DNA of 64,000 bases from Alligator mississippiensis. Its lineage: Eukaryota > Chordata > Crocodylia > Alligatoridae. This document shows, in pieces, positions 23,701 through 64,000 of the stretch. Each line of letters opens with the position of its first letter. The stretch's first letter is position 1. The stretch spans positions 207,582,978 to 207,646,977 of the forward strand of contig NC_081828.1 of assembly GCF_030867095.1 (NCBI RefSeq), in the 5' to 3' direction. The translations under genes were made by a program, and so were the position numbers. A model generated the notes under the pieces. The model did not search any database. It was not told the DNA's origin and saw only the letters and a program-made list of their open reading frames with translations.

Positions 23701-26700
23701 GTTTCCCAAAGCTAGGAGGGCTGAACCCAGTGCTGTGCAAAGTGCGGCATACCAAATTATTACTGGGGAATTTAAAGCACTGCACAATGTGTGGCACACC
23801 AAATTTTTTGCCATAGTTTTGAAAGGAAAAGCGGGTGAGAGAGAGGGCAAGAGGGCAAGAGGGAGAGTTTTGGGGTACCCGCATACCCCCTGCCTGTGTC
23901 TCGTGTACCCCCAGGGGACCACAGGCTGAGAAACTATGTTATAGAGGGTTGAAAAGACTGCAGTCCTTAAATATCCTTCCCTCCACAAGACTTCATGCAA
24001 AAGTGCCTAAATATGGAAGAGTTAATGATAAAATCAAAAAACTTAAATGATTACTCAGTTGTCTGGTCTTTATATAGCCAGTTGTGTACATTCAAATGTG
24101 TTGATTGATTATAACCTTTCCTTACTATTTATTAAAAGGAACATTGAATATAAGATACTACAGCTACAATTTAACATCTGCTGAACTCTAAAGGAAATTT
24201 CATAACAACTTCAGTGGAAGTTGGATCGGGCCCTGTCAGACCATTTTGTGTTCCTCCATCCACTATTTTTACATTTGCACTTTCATTGACTTAAATTAGG
24301 TTATTCCCAGTTTGGAAGAAATGAGTCTCCAGAATAATAACCATTGGTAAATCAACTCCATTTTCCATTTCTGTAGAATAGTTGTGATTCATGGCTTCCC
24401 CACCATTAAGCTCATGCTGCTCAGATATCTTTTGCTAGATCTCTGTGCAAATATGAGTTTCACCTACTCGGAGAATAATTAAAACAACAATAGTCAATAC
24501 TGACATTCTGATTATGTTGCTTTTTTCAGGCATTTATTATTACAGATAGAAAAATGCAAAGCCTCCATACTGTTTAAAGAGACAGGCAAACAGAAGAGTT
24601 ACTCAAATATCAAATACACCTGACGAGATAGAAATGTTTTCCTTTCTCTGAAGTACATGTATATTACAAGGTAGCCCCATTAAAAAAGGACAATTCCACA
24701 CCTTTGACTTAATGTACTTTCCTGTATTGTTTTATATATCAAAACTTAAACATTAGCTGAGATAACATAGGAGAGAACCTGTAATACCAGACAGAAAGCA
24801 AATGACCTTCAGACAATTGTCATTGTCTAAAATATCTTCCAGTAGGCAGATCTCATGCTCAAGTTGAGATTTTTAACCTGAAATAATATGAGTATTGTGT
24901 TACTTACAGCTTAACATTGTAAATATGACCGACTTAATTACCAGTGCTTCACATGGCTGCCTGAGCATTTGGCAAGTAGCAAAAAATGTGTCTGACCCAG
25001 TTGAGTACATTTAGTACATTTTTCAGGTAACTATTAAAAGAACTAGAATACATTTTCTTGGGAAATAGATAATCCCCTCTGGTTCTCAGGTTCTTGCTAT
25101 CCAGAACCAGATCCTGGGAGCTTTTGAGTGCCCTCACTTCCCAGTAAGTCGGATGCTTACCGAGTGTAAATTGGCACAATTAGACTGAATTGGTGTAGTT
25201 ACATGGGTTTATATCAACAAGTGGTCTGGCCTAGGGGCTGGTGTAGTGTTTGGTACCTCACAAGAAATATATACCATCTTGTATTTTGGGCCTCAACACA
25301 GTGAAAGATGTATATCCACTACAGGTTGCAGTGCTACAGTATATGTTGTGAGATAAGCAGAGACAACACTACAAAGGCACCACCATATTTTGGCTGATTT
25401 ACTTAGAATGGGATTGGTGTAATTTAATGGGATGACAAATTATAGGGAGAGGAAAGATATACTGAAATGAAAATAGAACCATTATGTAACTCACTTCCAT
25501 GTGGATTTGGGGCTGTTGATCACTGAACTTAAAACAAATCATGGTGGTAGTTGGGGGGAGAAAAGCAACTATAGGAATGAGCAGGTTTAGGATGCTCTGA
25601 CAACACACAACACCACTCATTTTCTATTTATCAAAGAGGTCATCTGTTCTAAATGGTCTTGAGGCACCTTTCACTCACACCAAAGTCAATCAGAACAAAT
25701 GGTAATGATGTCTGTGGAGGCACACTAGGGCAAGACTGGAGATGGTTCAGAATCAGATTTTAGGATTCAAAATGACATATAACTCATGGAGTGCAAATCC
25801 TATGATGCCAAAGAAGGTAAGTAGGAGACACGCAATATAATCTGAACTCAGTGAATTGGTCACTGGTCTGATGTTAAACTGTGGGGCTAAGGGGACAGAA
25901 ATTGAACATAAATGGGTATAAGTGATCAGAAATCCATGAACGTTGCGTGCCTCCCAAGGCTGGCAGGGCACGGTGACCACCTGCAGGTGGTGGCAGTGTC
26001 GGCGGCAGGGGTGTGACTGCGGCAAATGGGGAGTTCCCACAGGTGGCTGCAGTGGTGTTGGCGGCGAGGGAGGGAGAGTTGCGAGTGGCGACTGCCCACA
26101 GGTCCCACCGGCAGCATGAGTGGCGGCCAATCTCAGGGGGTGCATGTGCCCCCCCCGTGCGCCCCCTACACATCGCCAATGCAAAAATCAATTAATAACT
26201 AACACAACAGAAGTTTAGCTCACATAAACTGCTTTGAAAATGGCCAAAACTGATTTCAGATAAACCTGGATGGCTGTAATATCAAACTTAACTGATTTAG
26301 GCTAGATTGATATATTGAACTTCTGTCTCAGATCCCCTCCAAATTCAAGTTAACTCGCAGTCCCCTGGCAACCCAGAATGCTTTGCACCTCTCCCCCACC
26401 CCGCACCTGGTATGTGTTCTAGTCAAGCAGGGAGGTGTGCTCTGGTGTCCCCCAGCTTCTGGCTTGGGCCACCACAGGCATGTGGCTGCATTTCCAGAAT
26501 CAGAAGTAAGTGTCTGTTCACTTGCTTCTCTGTTCAATCTATGCAGCTTCAACTAACCTGCAAAGACTGAATTGATTCAGCCTCAGGCTTTTTGACTGTA
26601 CTTAGCCTGGGTGACTCAGCATCACTGTGGTTGGGAAGAATTTGTTATCCCTTTTTCCTGTTAATACTGAATTTTTCGTTCCTAAAACCTTGCTAATAAG

Positions 26701-28171
26701 TAGCTAAGTTTAACTGTACATATTTTCACTGGTGGTAACACTACAGCTTTCCTTGCTTGCTCCATTGCCTGCTTTTATAGAAAAATTTTTAGAGAATACA
26801 AAGTTTTCTGCCAGCACAAGTCTTGATATAGAAGAAATATCAACTGTGCAAACTTCCCTTGCAATTTCAGCTAATGTACTCCGAGTGGGTAGTGTTGTCT
26901 GGGAAGGGAGTGTAGCTGAAGTAGGTGAGGGTTGTATGGATCAGCAAAGGTTTGCGCTAGCCTGAGCTATTGTAGCGCAGGGGTGTCAAAGATAGAGTTT
27001 GCATGCCACATCTGGTCTGCTGAGTCCCATCATCCAGCCCCTGGTGCTGCCCCTGGGTGTCAGTACGACCCACGCTGTATGCAGCATGTGTGCTGGACCA
27101 GCTCGTGCCCGCTTTGGCCAGTCCAGGACTGTCGCACGCTCCGCATGTGCACTGCAAGCAATGCCTGCCCCAGCTGGTTTGAGGCAGGTGCTGCATGCAG
27201 CACAGGCCCTGGATTGGCTGGAGCAGGCACTGAACTGGACCCAACATGCGCCGAGTGCCACAGTCTCACACCAGCTGGAGTGGGTGCTACTGGGCTGGAT
27301 CTGACGAGAGGGTGCATGTGTCCGTGGGCCTAACTGGACTGATCCTGCACCACTTGTGGGACCATGAGTTTGACCTCCCTCCTACAGTGCTAGTGGAGCC
27401 TTAGCTACAAGCTAAAGATTCCCTTTCCTAGAAAAGTACCCCAACAGAACAGCAGTAGAAACACTCCCCTCCATCGAGTTTGGTAGCTTAGGGAAGGATA
27501 AATCTCCTGGTTCCAGGCCCAAATAATTGTCTCTGCTATTGACACTTAAATATTTCTTGCAGCACTTCCATTCCATTACCTCTTGTCCTGCCCTCATTGC
27601 CAGAAATAATTGATTCCTATCCACTTCATAATATTGCTTTATTTATTTATAGAAAGTAATGTGTTATCATTTTTGTCTATGGGCTGAATGCACCCAGTTC
27701 TTTTACCTTTTCCTCTTAGGTCTTATTTCTCAAACCTTTTATCATTTTCTGTGGCTTTCCTCTAAACCATCTTCAGTTTGTCTAGTTTTGTGTGAATTTA
27801 GCATCTTTGAAAAATGGCAGGTGAACAGCTCTTGAGACAGAACATACAACAGGACAAAGGACAGAACTTGCCTCTTTCCTACCTAACCCTGATGGAGAAA
27901 AAGCATCTCCGTGTTCCACTTGGCTTTTTGCTTTTCTGGCAAGAGTCATAATAAAAGAGACCATTAGTGGAAAAGGTTTTTGGTTAGTGTTTTTTGTTTG
28001 CCATAATGTAGATACGTGTTCATTAGAAATTGCAGTGAGACCTTCATTTTGTTCCATATAAGCCACTAAGTGCCCATCACATTGCAATAAAATCCAGTCA
28101 TTATCAAACTGGACTCTAGTTTTACTGTCAGTGGAGAGGTAAGAGATTTCAGATCCTGTTGCAAATTCCAT
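8151..28171 (-). CDS. Uncharacterised three-exon gene, head to head with XYLB
   Basis: The model joins 28171-27883, 16563-16090 and 8725-8151 on the minus strand. The lengths are 289, 474 and 575 nt, giving exactly 446 codons including TAA (445 residues). The 16090/8725 junction is strong: AAACAG|GTATGC to TTCTTCACAG|GTGAG, with phases completing one Gly codon. The first junction fits in phase but uses a weaker donor (TTAG|GTAGGA). Residues 1-97 show a D/S-x-V-Q-F-D/N strand-turn pattern (LSTDSKTRVQFDNDWILLQ) that weakly recalls polo-box folds. Residues 98-255 look helical and hydrophobic. The rest is polar and Ser/Asn/Lys-rich, ending in a basic tail (KKTPRISEAAKRLG). I do not recognise the family. 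Its 5' UTR probably starts in the CpG island shared with XYLB, about 3 kb upstream. Other exons may be missing. Confidence 0.6.
9000..9624. mobile_element. Fold-back hAT element with perfect 8-bp TSD
   Basis: The ends are CAGCGGTGGGCAAA and TTTGCTCGCCCCTG, flanked by identical 8-mers GTCTATAT (8992-8999 and 9625-9632). The two halves are inverted copies: GGACTCCATTTCCCAGCAGC near 9038 reappears inverted near 9565, and the CCATGGAGAT and GAGCCAGGGCAGAG blocks recur in mirror order. It is GC-rich, non-autonomous and about 625 bp. Open frames in it arise from the inverted GC-rich arms and are not genes. Confidence 0.85.
11951..12057. mobile_element. Short palindromic MITE, GGCTGGGATTTTCAAAG family
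   Basis: The left end GGCTGGGATTTTCAAAGGAC and right end CTCCTTTGAAAATCTCGG are inverted, with CCACTGGGAGTTGGGTACC between them. The ~107-bp unit resembles a small repeat that I associate with reptile genomes. A loosely related phrase lies at about 37260-37345. Confidence 0.6.
12991..13299. mobile_element. hAT MITE
   Basis: The ends are CAGCATTTCTCAAC and GTTGAGAACCACAG. Flanking 8-mers ACTTAAAG and ACTTGGAG match at 6 of 8 positions. The interior is GC-rich in its second half and carries TGGGTCATGACCC near the left and ATGGGTCCTGGGAC near the right. There is no transposase. Confidence 0.75.
13354..13405 (+). repeat. tRNA-like SINE head
   Basis: The sequence has an A-box-like GCATAGTGGTTAGGGGAC and a B-box-like GGGTTCCAGACCC with tRNA-like spacing. 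It has no acceptor-stem pairing, so it is a SINE head and not a tRNA gene. Confidence 0.45.
13981..14265. mobile_element. Inverted-repeat element, TTGGTCTAA family
   Basis: The arm at about 14013-14119 (AAGGTTCCTTGGGTGAATC through GGGTTCAAAAACC) is matched in inverted order at about 14162-14262. The arms are about 100 bp with a centre of about 40 bp. An end phrase GTTGTAGCCATGTTGGTCTA precedes the left arm. Diverged relatives lie at about 35260-35760, 59440-59525 and 61685-61820. It is non-coding and behaves like a MITE. Confidence 0.75.
14869..15168. mobile_element. hAT MITE, 300 bp, perfect TSD
   Basis: The element begins CAGTGGTTCTCAGG and ends GGTTGAAAAGCACTG. Identical 8-mers ATTTAAGC flank it (14861-14868 and 15169-15176). 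The family is present again at 2988-3297 (inverted) and 57309-57586. The three copies are visibly diverged, so the family is old. This is the cleanest reference copy in the window. Confidence 0.9.
16090..16563 (-). CDS. Middle exon of the uncharacterised gene
   Basis: This exon is 474 nt with a good acceptor (GGTTTTGTATTTCAG) and an excellent donor (AAACAG|GTATGC). It is open throughout in one frame, beginning with two bases and ending with one. The product starts LAKVRMLNLKSTLNL and has long amphipathic and hydrophobic segments (VISDVANLIFFFANIMKG). This suggests a helical domain, not a signal peptide. It ends in a Lys/Gln-rich stretch. Confidence 0.8.
16990..17085 (+). repeat. MIR-like SINE remnant
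   Basis: The phrases GGGATTCTGGGATCTAGTCC and TCTGTAAAATGGAGG in the right order and spacing identify a MIR/CORE-type remnant. It ends directly against the Tigger-like element. Confidence 0.55.
17090..17986. mobile_element. Tc1/mariner (Tigger-like) non-autonomous element
   Basis: The ends are CAGTGGATTCCTCTTACTGG and the inverse of CAGTGGATTCCGCTTTATAG. TA dinucleotides lie at both edges (17088-17089 and 17987-17988). The subterminal phrases TTATTAACCAGCTGATTCC and GCTGATTCTATTAACCAGC continue the inverted repeat. This is the pattern of TcMar/Tigger elements. The interior (17190-17850) is unusually GC-rich and carries no transposase. Its open frames on both strands are compositional. Confidence 0.8.
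19440..19570 (-). repeat. MIR-like SINE, inverted
   Basis: The phrases GGGAAACTTGGACTATGGGG, AGTTCAGGGTCATGGAGC and GGAATGGGACTCAA match the inverted order of a MIR middle and A/B-box region. Confidence 0.45.
20230..20800. repeat. GC-rich repeat with inverted words
   Basis: This block has recurring phrases around GCTGGCTGGGG, GGGGCTCTGCAGTG and CTCAGTGTGGG on both strands. It is bounded by AAAGCGGTGCAAAGC on the left and GCTGCAAACGCTCACCCCTG on the right, which may be diverged inverted ends. It looks like a non-autonomous DNA element of 570 bp or so. Open frames inside are short and overlapping. Confidence 0.45.
20892..21087. mobile_element. Palindromic MITE, GCATCTACATG family
   Basis: GGGCGCATCTACATGTTCAT at the left is mirrored by ATGTGTAGATGTGCCC at the right, with ATTAATGC/GCATTAA words inside. 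It has the same family signature as 5011-5260 and 7090-7297. Confidence 0.75.
21870..22520. repeat. Degenerate internally repetitive region
   Basis: The phrase CTGGAGCACT followed by TTGCTAAAGTG occurs at 22071 and again at 22328. AGTACTGAGGACCT (about 22130) and AGCACTGAGGACCT (about 22473) form a second pair, and variants of AATCTCTGGATCC occur several times. The minus strand is open for much of the stretch, but no protein family is evident. Either an old tandem duplication or a diverged transposon would explain it. Confidence 0.35.
23443..23938. mobile_element. hAT element, 496 bp, perfect TSD
   Basis: The element begins CAGTGTTTCTCAACC and ends GGCTGAGAAACTATG. Identical flanks TTATAGAG lie at 23435-23442 and 23939-23946. 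Phrases AAGTACCCCCTAAC near the left and GTGTACCCCCAGGGG near the right are inverted relatives. A second terminus-like CAGAGGTGCACAACTC at about 23640 suggests a nested insertion. Confidence 0.85.
25940..26183 (+). repeat. GC-rich dispersed repeat, copy 2
   Basis: This copy has the same head (GCGTGCCTC...GGCTGGCAGGGCA), core (GCGACTGCCCACAGGT, GGCAGCAT) and tail (CCCCCCGTGCGCCCCC...CGCCAATG) as the block at 2640-2991. It is about 100 bp shorter. No flanking duplication is obvious. Confidence 0.6.
26978..27383. mobile_element. hAT-like element, CAGGGGTGTCAAA ends
   Basis: The left end CAGGGGTGTCAAAGAT is matched at the right by GAGTTTGACCTCCC, an imperfect inverse. The interior is GC-rich with short symmetric words (GGCAGGTGCTGCATGCAGCA). 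A target duplication is not clear, so the right boundary is approximate. Several open frames in it are compositional. Confidence 0.55.
27883..28171 (-). CDS. Putative first coding exon of the uncharacterised gene
   Basis: The frame opens after an in-frame TGA, and the first ATG is at 28171-28169. It reads 96 codons plus one base to the donor TTAG|GTAGGA, which fits the phase of the next exon. The peptide looks like a real protein (EISYLSTDSKTRVQFDNDW), with alternating hydrophobic strands and a turn. A 1-base-shifted donor (CAGG|GTTAGG) would break the phase. Evidence is weaker than for the other two exons because the donor is sub-optimal and no transcript is available. Confidence 0.5.
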
Positions 28172-29015
28172 CAGCGTCACTCCTCAGAAGCCATCTGATT
28201 TAAACTATGCAAACAGAAAACTCGCTTATAGTCCCATAAAGCTGTGTTCTTGAAATGTGCCAGCAGCCACATTCACTTTAATGGCACTCTTCTTGGTAAT
28301 AATCATTGTGCAAAGAGGTTTGCAGGATGGGGAGACTAGGCCTTGCCAAGTTCCTCATTCATTAGAAGGCATTTGAAAAATGCCTTCAAATGTAATAGGT
28401 TTTGATGCTTGAAACTCACTTCTGTTTTTGAAAAGATTCTATTTACAAAATGAGGGCTTTGTTCCAGCAACTGTGTTTTTATACCTGGACCCCTGAGTTT
28501 CAGTGAAATCCATGTTAATATTAGTAACGAGGTTCACATGGGCAGAAGTCAATCCATTCAGGTCCAAGCACAGGTTGTGGTTTAGACAATGTTTATAAAA
28601 TTCTTCTGAAGGTGAAAGATCTAATCCAGGGGTAGACAACCCCTGGCACATGTGTCGGAGTGTGGCACCCAAAGACATTTTCCTTGGCACGCATGCCTCA
28701 GGGAAGGGGCCAGAGCTGCGCTGCCACAAGAAGGATCAGGCCCTTCGTGGCTCCCCAGCCATCCACCCCTGGCACGGCAACATCTTACAAGTCGAGGTTG
28801 TGGGTGTTTTTGGCACTCTACCCAAAAACGTTGCCGACCCCTGGTCTCATCCATTTCTCAACAAGTCAATTAGAGTTTTCTCATTGACTTCTGGAGGAGC
28901 AGAATTGGGCTCCATAACAACAGCCGTCCACCAAGTGCTACACATTACTAACTGCTGTCTGTTAGTCACTATGGTTAAGTGCTGCTGGAACTGGGGAGGG
29001 CATCATCCCACCACT
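28172..29015. other. Upstream flank of the putative first exon
   Basis: No coding exon was recognised. The segment holds a hAT MITE at 28627-28843. It may include 5' UTR or the first intron of the minus-strand gene, if that gene starts in the XYLB CpG island. Confidence 0.4.
28627..28843. mobile_element. hAT MITE, 217 bp
   Basis: The left end CAGGGGTAGACAACCCCTGG and the right end ACGTTGCCGACCCCTG are inverted. Flanking 8-mers ATCTAATC and GTCTCATC match at 6 of 8. Inside, GTGTGGCACCCAAAGAC and TTTTTGGCACTCTACCC are inverted relatives. Confidence 0.8.
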
Positions 29016-29630
29016 TAGAACATAAGGACCCAAGAATTGCCATTTATTGGGTCAGACCACAGGTCCATGTTGCCCAGGCTCCTGTGTTACACAAGGGCAG
29101 AGTAGATGCTGAAAGGGAGAGTGACCTGGGTCTGACCAGGGTTTTTTCCCCTGCTGTTCCTCTTTCACTTGCAGCCTCCAACATTTAAGGTCTAGGAAGT
29201 TCTGATACAGAGGCTGTAACCCTAACCCCCATGCTCAAGAGCTACTGATGCCCTTTTCCTTCAAGAATTTGTCCAATCCCTTTGTGAACCTGACTAAACT
29301 GATAGCTTCCGCAACGTGGTGCAAACGAGTTCTGCCCTTCAACTACGTGCTGCGTGTAAAAGAACTTCCTTTTGTTAGTTTTAAACTTACTACCAATTCG
29401 TTTCATGTTGTGACCCCTGCTTCTTGTGTCATGAGAGTAAACAATAAATCTCAACCGACTTTCTCTCCACCATTTAGTGTTTTGTAAACCCTTCTCGTGC
29501 CCCTAACCCTCCTGTCTTTTCTAAACTGAACAGGCCTGGCCTCTTTAGCCTCTCCTCATGTGGAAGCTCCCTGCACTTCACTTTTTCCTTGGCTGTTATT
29601 GTAACTTTCCCCTGCTGTTTAAAAAGCCCC
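29016..29630 (-). mobile_element. CR1-like LINE 3' fragment
   Basis: The minus-strand element is recognised by AGAATTGCCATTTATTGGGT next to the start, the phrases CCAATCCCTTTGTGAACCTG and GTGACCCCTGCTTCTTGTG, and the order of these blocks. I know this from reptilian CR1-type LINE tails. It is non-coding and diverged. Confidence 0.65.
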
Positions 29631-29632
29631 AA

Positions 29633-30310
29633 ATCATAGACTCCTAGAGCAGCAGGGCTGGAAGGGACCTCCCAGAGGGGTCCTCAACCTTTGGCCTGTG
29701 GAGCCACAGTATCTTCCTGCAGGGCTCCCCATGGGGCGTGAAATTTGGCAGTGGGGGAGCAGTGGCAATTAATACAGTCACCCTCTCCCACTGCCAAATC
29801 CCAAACTCTGACCCCTGCACAGAGGGTTGGGGCTGGCCCACACCCCTTCCCCTCCAGCTGGATCCAGCCAGGCCACACCGCCCCATGGGGCTGGGCTGAA
29901 CCGGGTCAAGTCCCCTTCGCTTCCCTGCGGGGTTGTGTTGCGGCTGCCTCAAACCCCCTTTGCTCCTGCGGGGCTGGGTTGGAGCCAGGCTGTCCCTCCT
30001 ACCCCCTTCTGTACGGCTGGATGGGGTCCCCACTGCCACCACTCTGGTGGACTGGGACCACCGGCCAGATCTGGCCCACGGACCAATTGGGTGCTGTACA
30101 TCTGGCCTGGTGGCCAAAAAGGTTGAGCACCACTGATCTGGTGCAACCCCTGCTTGGGGCAGGAACAGCCCTGTCCAAATCACCCCGTACAAAACATCGC
30201 CTAAACTCTACATCAGACTACCGGCAGCCCGGACCCAGCACAGACCTCCCACCCCAACCTGCCACAGGGAAAGCTGGGCAACCACGGCAGCCGACGTCCT
30301 GCTTGTACAA
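29633..30310 (-). mobile_element. CR1 3' end split by a hAT insertion
   Basis: TCATAGACTCCTAGAGCAG and GGCTGGAAGGGACCTCC (29633-29672) are the inverted CR1 tail. The CR1 sequence resumes at 30136 with TGCAACCCCTGCTTGGGGC and continues to the minisatellite. The interruption is the hAT element at 29673-30135. Confidence 0.7.
29673..30135. mobile_element. hAT element inserted in a CR1
   Basis: The ends are CAGAGGGGTCCTCAACC and GGTTGAGCACCACTG, with TTTGGCCTGTGGAGCC mirrored by CTGGCCTGGTGGCC. It is GC-rich and has no transposase. No 8-bp duplication is visible, probably because the left junction has decayed. A long open frame running from here into the minisatellite is an artefact of stop-poor repeats. 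Confidence 0.7.
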
Positions 30311-30782
30311 AACTTCCTCAAGATACCCTCAAGAGATCCCCAAACGCCATCAAGATACCCTCGAGATCCCCAAACGTCCTCAAGATACCCTCAAGAGATC
30401 CCCAAACGCCATCAAGATACCCTCAAGAGATCCCCAAACGTCCTCAAGATACCCTCGAGATCCCCAAACGTCAAGATACCCTCAAGAGATCCCCAAACGC
30501 CATCAAGATACCCTCGAGATCCCAAACGTCAAGATACCCTCAAGAGATCCCCAAATGTCCTCAAGATACCCTCGAGATCCCCAAATGTCCTCAAGATACC
30601 CTCGAGATCCCCAAACGTCCTCAAGATACCCTTGAGATCCCCAAACGCCATCAAGATACCCTCGAGATCCCCAAACGTCCTCAAGATACCCTTGAGATCC
30701 CCAAACGCCATCAAGATACCCTCGAGATCCCCAAACGCCCTCAAGAGATCCCCAAACGCCGTCAAGATACCCTCAAGAGATC
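30311..30782 (+). repeat. Minisatellite, about 16 units of ~30 bp
   Basis: Tandem units combine TCAAGATACCCTC, a GAGATCCCC core and AAACG(T/C)CC. They vary between about 26 and 30 bp by loss of GTCC or gain of AA (CTCAAGAGATC in place of CTCGAGATC). At 30601-30720 two identical consecutive 60-bp blocks show higher-order structure. The array abuts a CR1 tail on the left and the XYLB CpG-island flank on the right. Its length suggests it is polymorphic. Unit spacing keeps both strands open, which explains the long false reading frames. Confidence 0.9.
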
Positions 30783-30965
30783 CTGGGGAGGGACCATGTC
30801 CCCGCTACAGGGGATGGCGATGCCCCCCGTCCAGACCAGCCTGAGCAGGCGGCAAAACAGATCCATAGACAGGGAGGCCGGACGGGCCCTCGGAAGACCA
30901 AACGCCTTTGCATGGAGACACCGTGAGGTAGGGCGGCCGGCGCAGAGGACAGTCCGGTTTTCCGC

Positions 30966-31096
30966 TCCTCTGTCCTCTCTTGATCCGAAACCCCCGCGCC
31001 TTTACGTCCTCTGTTCTTCCCTTCAAGAGAAAGATGTTGAAGAGACAAACAGAGGAGGCAGAGGCGCGGGGTTTCGGATCAAGAGAGGACAGAGGA
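30966..31096. repeat. 60-bp-arm inverted repeat upstream of XYLB
   Basis: The left arm (30966-31026) and right arm (31037-31096) are inverted copies around a 10-bp spacer. The outer ~29 bp are identical (TCCTCTGTCCTCTCTTGATC and onward), while the inner halves carry several mismatches. It lies about 220 bp upstream of the XYLB ATG. It could be a small MITE or a locally formed palindrome. The RNA would form a long stem. Confidence 0.9.
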
Positions 31097-31313
31097 CAAC
31101 CACACCCTCCTCTAGGATGTCCCCTGCACCAGCCCCGTGCACGCGCGCTCCTGCTGCCAGCCTGCCCGGAATGCCCCGCCCCCCCGGCCGAGGGGCGCGC
31201 GCGGCGGCCTAAGGGGCCCGGAGGGGCGGGGCCTGTCACGAACTCGCAGGGGGCGGGGCCTGCCTCGGGGTCTCCGGGGGCGTGGCCTGCCCGGGGGGCG
31301 GGGCGGCGGTGGC
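31080..31313 (+). promoter_or_regulatory. XYLB CpG-island promoter
   Basis: This TATA-less sequence, very rich in CpG, has GC boxes at about 31223-31233, 31251-31260 and 31290-31303 and a CACCC-like GGGGGCGTGGCC near 31277. The island continues past the start codon to about 31550. The ATG sits in a strong context (GGTGGCATGG), and ATGGCGGC there resembles a YY1 site. The minus-strand gene at 8151-28171 points away from here, so the promoter may be bidirectional. Confidence 0.75.

Positions 31314-64000
<32,687 letters not shown>

Larger units (their letters stand above)
16564..27882 (-). other. Intron between exons 1 and 2 of the minus-strand gene
   Basis: This 11-kb intron holds a MIR remnant (16990-17085), a Tigger-like element (17090-17986), an inverted MIR-like copy (19440-19570), GC-rich and palindromic MITEs (about 20230-20800 and 20892-21087), a degenerate repetitive stretch (21870-22520), a SINE-like tail ending in ATT repeats (about 22955-23020), a hAT element (23443-23938), the second GC-rich repeat (25940-26183), an unclassified repeat (about 26195-26580) and a hAT-like element (26978-27383). 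Stretches 18000-19440 and 23950-25930 show nothing recognisable. Confidence 0.6.

Noticed and set aside
29745-30635. 296-codon open frame on the plus strand
   Set aside because: It runs through a hAT element, a CR1 tail and the minisatellite. The repeat unit is free of stops in this frame, so the length is an artefact.
30529-30765. Repetitive minus-strand peptide with FGDLEGIL-type units
   Set aside because: It is translation of the minisatellite only. It has no flanking coding sequence or splice sites.
30311-30782. CRISPR-like alternation of repeats
   Set aside because: There are no unique spacers; the units are contiguous. The window is a vertebrate genome, so this is a minisatellite.

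Overview
This window is vertebrate nuclear DNA. It has small coding exons with GT-AG splice sites separated by kilobase-scale introns, two CpG-island promoters, and a dense layer of interspersed repeats: CR1 LINEs, hAT-type MITEs with 8-bp target duplications, palindromic MITEs, MIR-like SINEs and one TA-flanked mariner/Tigger-type element. CR1 plus MITE families with ends like GGGC(A/G)TGTCTACAC points to a non-avian sauropsid. A crocodilian is my best guess, from memory of such repeats rather than from a search.

Right half (31.3-63.2 kb, + strand): fifteen exons of XYLB (xylulokinase, FGGY carbohydrate kinase family) were placed from sequence. All phases agree and they encode residues 1-429. 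The last exons, roughly the final 107 residues by comparison with the ~536-residue human protein, lie beyond the window. The ATG sits in a TATA-less, GC-box-rich CpG island. The introns hold CR1, hAT and palindromic elements, and no other gene was recognised in them.

Left-centre (8.15-28.2 kb, - strand): a three-exon coding model, head to head with XYLB. Two exons are well supported: the donor at 16090 and the acceptor at 8725 join in a matching phase, and a stop codon and AATAAA follow. A third, putative 5' exon at 27883-28171 also fits the phase. The model encodes 445 residues that I do not recognise; its N-terminus has a weak polo-box-like pattern.

Far left (1-3 kb): a second CpG island at about 1.08-1.40 kb carries NRF1, CACGTG, ETS-like and YY1-like sites and a likely first-exon donor on the - strand, so another gene probably runs leftward out of the window. 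A small coding-like stretch lies at 14-139.

Between the two head-to-head genes, at 29.0-31.1 kb, lie a CR1 split by a hAT element, a 30-bp-unit minisatellite with local 60-bp higher-order structure, and a 60-bp-arm inverted repeat about 220 bp upstream of the XYLB ATG. I found no prokaryotic, CRISPR, phage or retroviral system. The points most worth following up are the unrecognised gene and the unusual DNA next to the XYLB promoter.
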